Assembly (NCBI GenBank): GCA_002509485.1
Contig: DAWO01000122.1
Coordinates: forward strand, 705 to 10,281
DNA from: Methanolinea sp. UBA477
Lineage (GTDB): Archaea; Halobacteriota; Methanomicrobia; Methanomicrobiales; Methanospirillaceae
DNA length: 9,577 nt
Direction of reading: 5' to 3'
Made by a program: the position numbers and the translations under genes
The notes under the pieces: generated by a model
Told to the model about the DNA's origin: nothing
The model's input: the letters and a program-made list of their open reading frames with translations, nothing else
The model's database searches: none
Shown: positions 5,696-9,577 of the stretch, one piece after another
Position numbering within the stretch: position 1 is the first letter of the stretch
Layout of the letters: the number at the start of each line of letters is the position of its first letter

Positions 5696-7081
5696 TTATT
5701 CCTGGAATTCGGGCTCTTCGAGGGCGTCTTTCATGTGGCGAAGATAGTCTATTAACCCGGCTCGGAACCGTGCACGATCAATGAAGCGCACCTCGTGACC
5801 CTCGAGGGAGAAGATCCGGTCGGCATGGGCGGTGAGAAAGTCCATCGTTCCTGATGCAACGATGATCGCCATTCCCCCGAGGCGCTCCCGGTTCTCCCTG
5901 ATTATCGTGGAGAGGGGGATCACCCCGGCATGCTGGGTACTGCAGGGAACGAGCAGGTTTGATGCCGAGCGATCCTCGTCGATCAGGAGAAGGGGGGATC
6001 TCCGGCTGACAGCACGCTGTATCTGTGCCGCCATGATCATGGAGCCGCTCCCGTTTCCATAGACCTGCTTCGGCGTACCAGCGATACCGGGAGGGAGACT
6101 TGAAAAGAAGAGGCTGATATCGTCGGCCCTCATCTCCCCCGAACCTGCTTCTGCAGACACGGCACCCGGAACCGTCACGATGTATTCTCGGCCGTCTCCC
6201 GGAGCATGATCGTCCTCCCCGGCGATGATGCCCTCGAGAATTGTCGTTTTCCCTTCAGCGTTCGACCCGGTGATGGCAATGACTTCACCTCTCCGGATAC
6301 CAAGACCGGTTATCGTCTCGTTGCTGCAGGGCAACTCGATCTCGGCCGGCAACGCCTCCACCGGGCAGTTGAACGGGACGTGCAAGCCCTCCTTCGGGCC
6401 TGCGAGCCGGAAGTACGGCCGGTAACGGGTAAGCCTCCGCGCGACCAGTGAGCCGTCACCGACAAAGCAGACAAGACCCATCTCCGGCAGCCGCTTCCGG
6501 AGGAACTTCTGGTCGGCAGACAGGACCTGCGCCTCGGCCATCCGTGGGACCGGTGCCTTCTGCACCGTATCAGAAAGGTCATCGAACAGACCGGTAAAAT
6601 GGCGGGCGACAGTGCGTCGGGTCGTTCCAACCGGCGGACCGGGATATGGTATCGCGCCCCGGACGACGAGGTGCAGGCCGTCATGATCGAGAAAGTTGTT
6701 TGCGTCGGCCTTCCAGAGTGAGTGGCCCATCATCCCCGGTGTATGGATGAAGGTCACCGGCTCAAGTGCTGCGGCGTGGTGTGCCGAGAGCTGCGTATCC
6801 AGTCCGCCTATCGCCCGAAGACCGGGCAATTCGCTTGCCCGCGACTTGATGTGCTCGATGTGGATTAGGACCGCCCCGTCGGCCCCTTCGGGAGGAAGAT
6901 CCGGCGTCGGAACCGGGGGATCGGGGATCAGCAGGGGGAAGCTGAACTGGAGCGCGGTACCGTCGATCGATCTGACGAGGTAGGCATTCACGTTCGCGCG
7001 AAACCGCCTTAAATCGACGCGGATCTGCCCATCTCCACATACATCGAGAATGCCCCGCAACGATTCGCTCCATCCAGGCAC
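5696..7081 (-). CDS. Predicted ATPase of the ABC class (COG3044/PF09818), short divergent form
   Basis: The protein has 461 residues. The C-terminal half carries the family pattern: GLVCFVGDGSLVARR (202-216), ITGLGIRRGEVIAI leading into Walker A GSNAEGKTT (272-280), HAPGDGREYIVT (292-303), the signature-like GNGSGSMIMAAQIQ (342-355), Walker B LLLIDED (364-370) followed by RSASNLL, and an IIVASGTMDFL segment (406-416). Family members are usually longer, about 560 residues, and carry the Walker A form GGxxHGKS and an ASGS signature. Here the N-terminal region is reduced and both motifs are altered. The biochemical role of the family is unknown. Start: GTG 7081 has AGGAGGA nine bases upstream. 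The frame extends to a TTG at 7126, but that would place the ribosome site inside the gene. No membrane segment is seen. It appears to be a single-gene unit. Confidence 0.85.
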   Translation of the reverse strand: MPGWSESLRGILDVCGDGQIRVDLRRFRANVNAYLVRSIDGTALQFSFPLLIPDPPVPTPDLPPEGADGAVLIHIEHIKSRASELPGLRAIGGLDTQLSAHHAAALEPVTFIHTPGMMGHSLWKADANNFLDHDGLHLVVRGAIPYPGPPVGTTRRTVARHFTGLFDDLSDTVQKAPVPRMAEAQVLSADQKFLRKRLPEMGLVCFVGDGSLVARRLTRYRPYFRLAGPKEGLHVPFNCPVEALPAEIELPCSNETITGLGIRRGEVIAITGSNAEGKTTILEGIIAGEDDHAPGDGREYIVTVPGAVSAEAGSGEMRADDISLFFSSLPPGIAGTPKQVYGNGSGSMIMAAQIQRAVSRRSPLLLIDEDRSASNLLVPCSTQHAGVIPLSTIIRENRERLGGMAIIVASGTMDFLTAHADRIFSLEGHEVRFIDRARFRAGLIDYLRHMKDALEEPEFQE

Positions 7082-7090
7082 TGAAAAAAT

Positions 7091-7097
7091 TCCTCCT
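7091..7097 (-). promoter_or_regulatory. Shine-Dalgarno that fixes the GTG start of the COG3044 gene
   Basis: On the minus strand this reads AGGAGGA, a near-perfect complement of the archaeal 16S rRNA 3' end. It lies nine bases before GTG 7081. It makes the in-frame upstream TTG at 7126 unlikely. Confidence 0.7.
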
Positions 7098-7263
7098 CTG
7101 CTTTCGTCCGCTGGTATGTAACACAAGCTGTGTCCGGCTGTACCATGTATATTGCGGGGACGGGATTACGTCTTTTTTGCACTGAAAACAGAAGCGTCGG
7201 AGGCGGCGGCCCGTCCACAGTCGGATACCGGCAGAGGGATGAGGGAGGGGCGGGATTGTGCCG

Positions 7264-7283
7264 GGAGGACCGTTCCGGCCTCC
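7264..7283. repeat. Inverted repeat downstream of the kinase gene
   Basis: GGAGG-A-CCG (7264-7272) and CGGCCTCC (7276-7283) form eight pairs with one bulged A and a TTC loop. The element lies 54-73 bases beyond the kinase stop and well before the ATPase gene on the same strand. It has no T-tract on the minus side, so it may be a transcript-end structure, a processing site or chance. Confidence 0.35.
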
Positions 7284-7336
7284 AATGAAAGATATTACAG
7301 GTATAAAGACTCAAAGGCCGGCATGGATCGGTTTCA

Positions 7337-9184
7337 TCAGGTGTCTGCGTCCCTCTTCATCGGGGAGACGTTGGCTCCCTCCATCGATCCCTGAGCCCAG
7401 GCAAACCTCTCCCTGATACTGGGCGGAAGATCCCCCTCTTTGATCTCAACAAACCCGTATCGTGCATAGAAACCGGTCAGGTTCAGAACCGAATGCATGT
7501 AGAGCGTAGTATGCCCGCACGCCTCGACGAGACCCCATACTGCAGCATCGGCATACCCGTGGCCCCTGTGACGTTCAGGGGTGAACACTCCGTCAACCTC
7601 GCAGCCGCCAGTGTGGCGCCTGCACCGGGCAACCGAGACTGCTTCGCCTCCGGCAAAGGCAGCAAAGATGCGGTCTGTTGCGGGATCGCCCTTCGTTTCG
7701 TGATAATCGATCCACAGCGTGTTGGCAACCGGAAACTCGGCCGAGACCAGTTCCCTCACCACAGCTCCGGACTTGTGGGGCACTCCTCTTCCGGACAGTA
7801 CACCGGGATCTTCCGGTACCGGAAAGGCGGGGGCGTCCGCGTCCGTGCCTTCTATCCTGTAGTTTCCTTCCGGCACATGGATCACGAACCGGGCCCCCTT
7901 CCCATAGGTGCCGTTCTCGACAAGCGTCATCCCGGTCACCCCGACGATCTGGCGACAGATGAAAAGACCGAGGCCGGCATGTTTTCCCGAATCGTACTCG
8001 AATACCTGGTCTTTCATCTCATCGGGAATCCCGGTACCGTCATCCTCTACGAACAGATCCAGGCCGTCATCCGTCTCCCGGTAGGTCACCACGATCTTCT
8101 TTACATCGCCCCCGTGGCGGATGGAGTTCTCTACAAGGTGGCCCAGGACCTTCTCAAAGAGAGGATCGGCATAGATTTCGAGGCGTTCAGCCCATAAACG
8201 ATACGATACGGCCCCTGTTCCGCCCGGGATCCCCTGCGTCGAGAGGACCCTCTGCACGGGTATCCAGGCGGGAGGAACCGCCCCGAGGTCCTGGTACGAC
8301 TCTGCCAGGAAGAGCTGCCGGGCCAGGCCCCATGCCAGTCTCCTGATCTTTTCAAGTACATGTCCATCGGTTCCTCCTGCGGCCACCCCTGCCTCTGCAT
8401 CATCAACAGTCTCGATTATCTCGTTCACCGTCCTGTGCAGGTGATCGATGGCGATACGTGAGAGCAGGCTGAGCTTGTCGTTTGCGGTCTTGAGCGCCTT
8501 CTCGGCATTCACCCTCCCGGTGATATTCACGAAGGAGAGGATGCTCCGTCCCTGAGGAAGAGAGGCCAGGGAGACGAGGACGATCATCTCTCCCCCGTCG
8601 GCCGGGTAAAAGACAGTCTCGCCGGCGTTCACGCGACCGTCACTTTCAAGGAGAGAGAAGATCGCAGTTTCGCCTTCCTCTGTCCAGAAGAGCGAGAGGG
8701 GTCTGCCCTCCAGGTCTTCCTGTCTCCTGTCGAGGAGCGTGGCTGCCCTCTCGTTTGCATCCTCGACGATCCTCGTCAATCCTTCCTTCCTGACAAGAAG
8801 ACTTCCCGCCTCCGAGTTGTCGAATACACCACGGTACAGTCTTTCCTGGTCACGAAGCCGTGCCGAGAGAACCGCGATAAGCCACCCTATGATGACGATA
8901 ACGGATGCACGGACCAGGGATTCTATGATCAGCGCCATCGAACCCGCGGCGAATGCATATGACATCAGGAGATAGAACGCGCCCACCACTACGGCAAACA
9001 GGAGCCCTCTCTTCGGGTACCGGTATGCCGCGATCACCACCGGGATGTAGATCAGGTGAGGAAAAACCGTTGTGATTCCCGCCATAAGGGCTGCACAATT
9101 CATGGACAGGACAACAATTGTCGATATGAATATCGCACAATTCCAGAGACCGCGCCTTCCCTGCCATACCTCGCAAAAGTTCAT
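7337..9184 (-). CDS. Membrane sensor histidine kinase fused to a GNAT acetyltransferase
   Basis: Counting from ATG 9184 (615 residues), the order is four hydrophobic helices (about 14-37, 40-56, 59-80, 84-108), a PAS-like domain (about 115-225), a dimerisation helix region (about 226-290), a HATPase_c domain (about 335-440) and a GNAT domain (about 470-600). ATP-binding motifs are intact: N-box HLVENSIRHGG (Asn353), G1 DDGTGIP (381-387) and G2 GLGLFI (404-409). The phosphoacceptor segment is unusual: SRIAIDHLHRTVNEI replaces the SITRHDILNQL type, with His248 and His250 out of register. The GNAT part shows motif A around RHRGHGYA (538-545) and the FYARYGF end motif (572-578). No response regulator lies nearby. 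Start: ATG 9184 has GGAGG seven bases upstream. ATG 9205 would add seven residues and lacks a well-placed ribosome site. It is probably an inner-membrane sensor with cytoplasmic catalytic domains. Confidence 0.87.
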   Translation of the reverse strand: MNFCEVWQGRRGLWNCAIFISTIVVLSMNCAALMAGITTVFPHLIYIPVVIAAYRYPKRGLLFAVVVGAFYLLMSYAFAAGSMALIIESLVRASVIVIIGWLIAVLSARLRDQERLYRGVFDNSEAGSLLVRKEGLTRIVEDANERAATLLDRRQEDLEGRPLSLFWTEEGETAIFSLLESDGRVNAGETVFYPADGGEMIVLVSLASLPQGRSILSFVNITGRVNAEKALKTANDKLSLLSRIAIDHLHRTVNEIIETVDDAEAGVAAGGTDGHVLEKIRRLAWGLARQLFLAESYQDLGAVPPAWIPVQRVLSTQGIPGGTGAVSYRLWAERLEIYADPLFEKVLGHLVENSIRHGGDVKKIVVTYRETDDGLDLFVEDDGTGIPDEMKDQVFEYDSGKHAGLGLFICRQIVGVTGMTLVENGTYGKGARFVIHVPEGNYRIEGTDADAPAFPVPEDPGVLSGRGVPHKSGAVVRELVSAEFPVANTLWIDYHETKGDPATDRIFAAFAGGEAVSVARCRRHTGGCEVDGVFTPERHRGHGYADAAVWGLVEACGHTTLYMHSVLNLTGFYARYGFVEIKEGDLPPSIRERFAWAQGSMEGANVSPMKRDADT

Positions 9185-9190
9185 GGGAGA

Positions 9191-9199
9191 GCCTCCACC
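9191..9199 (-). promoter_or_regulatory. Shine-Dalgarno of the kinase-GNAT gene
   Basis: On the minus strand this reads GCTGGTGGAGG-like sequence with GGTGGAGGC at these bases. GGAGG stands seven bases before ATG 9184. It favours that ATG over the in-frame ATG at 9205, which would place the site inside the gene. Confidence 0.6.
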
Positions 9200-9252
9200 A
9201 GGCATATCTCCCGGTCAGGCGTCCCCGACTTCCCTGTGCACACTCCAGTTAT

Positions 9253-9268
9253 CATAAATATATAATCC
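9253..9268 (-). promoter_or_regulatory. TATA box of the kinase-GNAT gene
   Basis: On the minus strand this reads GGATTATATATTTATG, a strong AT-rich box in GC-rich surroundings. Transcription would begin near 9234, giving a leader of about 50 bases that contains the Shine-Dalgarno. That agrees with the ATG at 9184. Confidence 0.6.
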
Positions 9269-9547
9269 CGTAATAGGTACGGCAGTCAGCATAGTATTAA
9301 CATTTTGACTCACGCAGGCGGGTTGATTCATCCGTGTCAAAACTTATGAGTCCGTCCATATGCAGCCGGTGACTGATAGAACTGGTTTCCTGATGTGAAG
9401 CACTTTCCTGTACCGGGCTGTACACATAACCCGCGTTAACCGGGATGACCGGGGTTTTCATCCCCGGGATCCATGCGTTTTCGTTCACTGGACGTCTGTT
9501 CATAACTCTTTTATCCTGTTTCGGAGTATAAAGGATGAGACAGGACC
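9269..9547. other. Intergenic region with doubtful ORF, hairpin and paired TATA-like elements
   Basis: No recognisable gene or RNA is seen. An imperfect inverted repeat spans 9440-9467 (CCGGGATGA against TCATCCCCGG, one bulge), and a competing six-pair stem CCGGGG/CCCCGG lies inside it at 9449-9467. Two AT-rich boxes in opposite orientation lie close together: CTTTTATCC for the plus strand (9508-9516) and CTTTATA for the minus strand (9527-9533). The only minus-strand ORF of note is listed separately. Confidence 0.4.
9297..9503 (-). CDS. Doubtful small hypothetical protein
   Basis: This ORF of 68 codons has no recognisable family, signal peptide or motif. Its composition is rich in Ser, Pro and charged residues. 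The one point in its favour is a TATA-like CTTTATA (minus strand, 9527-9533) centred about 26 bases before its ATG, the right distance for leaderless expression. Against it, the inverted repeat at 9440-9467 lies inside, and the region otherwise resembles non-coding DNA. It may be a chance ORF. Confidence 0.22.
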   Translation of the reverse strand: MNRRPVNENAWIPGMKTPVIPVNAGYVYSPVQESASHQETSSISHRLHMDGLISFDTDESTRLRESKC

Positions 9548-9577
9548 ATGGCGTCTTCTGATCAGTCCGGCGACGAG
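9548..9577 (+). CDS. First codons of a probable plus-strand gene, cut by the window end
   Basis: ATG 9548 opens ten codons reading MASSDQSGDE up to the edge. A TATA-like CTTTTATCC (9508-9516) would start transcription about ten bases before the ATG, and a weak purine-rich AGGATGAG (9532-9539) precedes it. Nothing can be said about the product. It could also be chance, because only 30 bases are visible. Confidence 0.35.
   Translation, partial: MASSDQSGDE

Noticed and set aside
7124..7126. TTG at 7126 as start of the COG3044 ATPase
   Set aside because: The strong AGGAGGA at 7091-7097 would then lie inside the gene; GTG 7081 is correctly spaced from it.
7009..7314. Minus-strand ORF of 101 codons overlapping the start of the COG3044 gene
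   Set aside because: It overlaps a better supported gene in another frame, its protein has low-complexity proline and arginine stretches, and no start signal fits.
7493..8197. Plus-strand ORF of 234 codons
   Set aside because: It lies entirely opposite the kinase-GNAT gene, whose motifs are clear. It is a GC-rich antisense shadow with no recognisable motif.
9203..9205. ATG at 9205 as start of the kinase-GNAT gene
   Set aside because: The GGAGG site lies between it and ATG 9184, so the downstream ATG is better placed.
1..9577. CRISPR array, insertion sequence, integrase or tRNA attachment site
   Set aside because: No regularly spaced repeats, transposase or integrase motifs, or tRNA-like cloverleaf were seen on either strand by eye.

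Overview
The window looks like archaeal chromosome, most likely from a methanogen of the order Methanomicrobiales. This is inferred from family content and gene signals, not from a marker gene. The signals are TATA boxes about 25 bases before starts, Shine-Dalgarno sites of the GGAGGTGA type, and GTG starts. The families are a DUF169 protein, an adenosine-specific kinase (PF04008), a COG3044 ATPase and a four-helix membrane sensor kinase. I see no rRNA, tRNA, CRISPR array, insertion sequence or phage gene. Most of the window is densely coding with short gaps.

Layout. Bases 3-791 are the 3' end of an RNase II/R-type exoribonuclease gene entering from the left. Next come two co-directional genes: a stand-alone ABC ATPase of the COG1119 (ModF/PhrA-like) group (965-1765) and a cysteine-rich DUF169 protein (1815-2591). 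They meet, seven bases apart and tail to tail, an M24 peptidase-fold protein on the minus strand (2599-3792). The M24 gene is divergent from a small anchored surface protein (3935-4357), and both appear to have leaderless promoters. On the minus strand follow a PF04008 adenosine-specific kinase (4379-4876) and, upstream of it, a HEAT-repeat protein (4954-5523). After an AT-rich promoter region come a short, divergent COG3044 ABC-class ATPase (5696-7081) and a sensor histidine kinase whose C-terminus is a GNAT acetyltransferase (7337-9184). The last 390 bases hold the kinase promoter, a doubtful small ORF, a pair of back-to-back TATA-like elements and probably the first codons of a plus-strand gene.

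The genes do not form one obvious pathway. Local groupings that can be argued are the ABC ATPase with DUF169, and the HEAT protein with the adenosine-specific kinase. The most unusual items are the kinase-acetyltransferase fusion with an off-register phosphoacceptor histidine, the M24 protein that keeps all five metal ligands but lacks the usual active-site histidines, and the shortened COG3044 ATPase.
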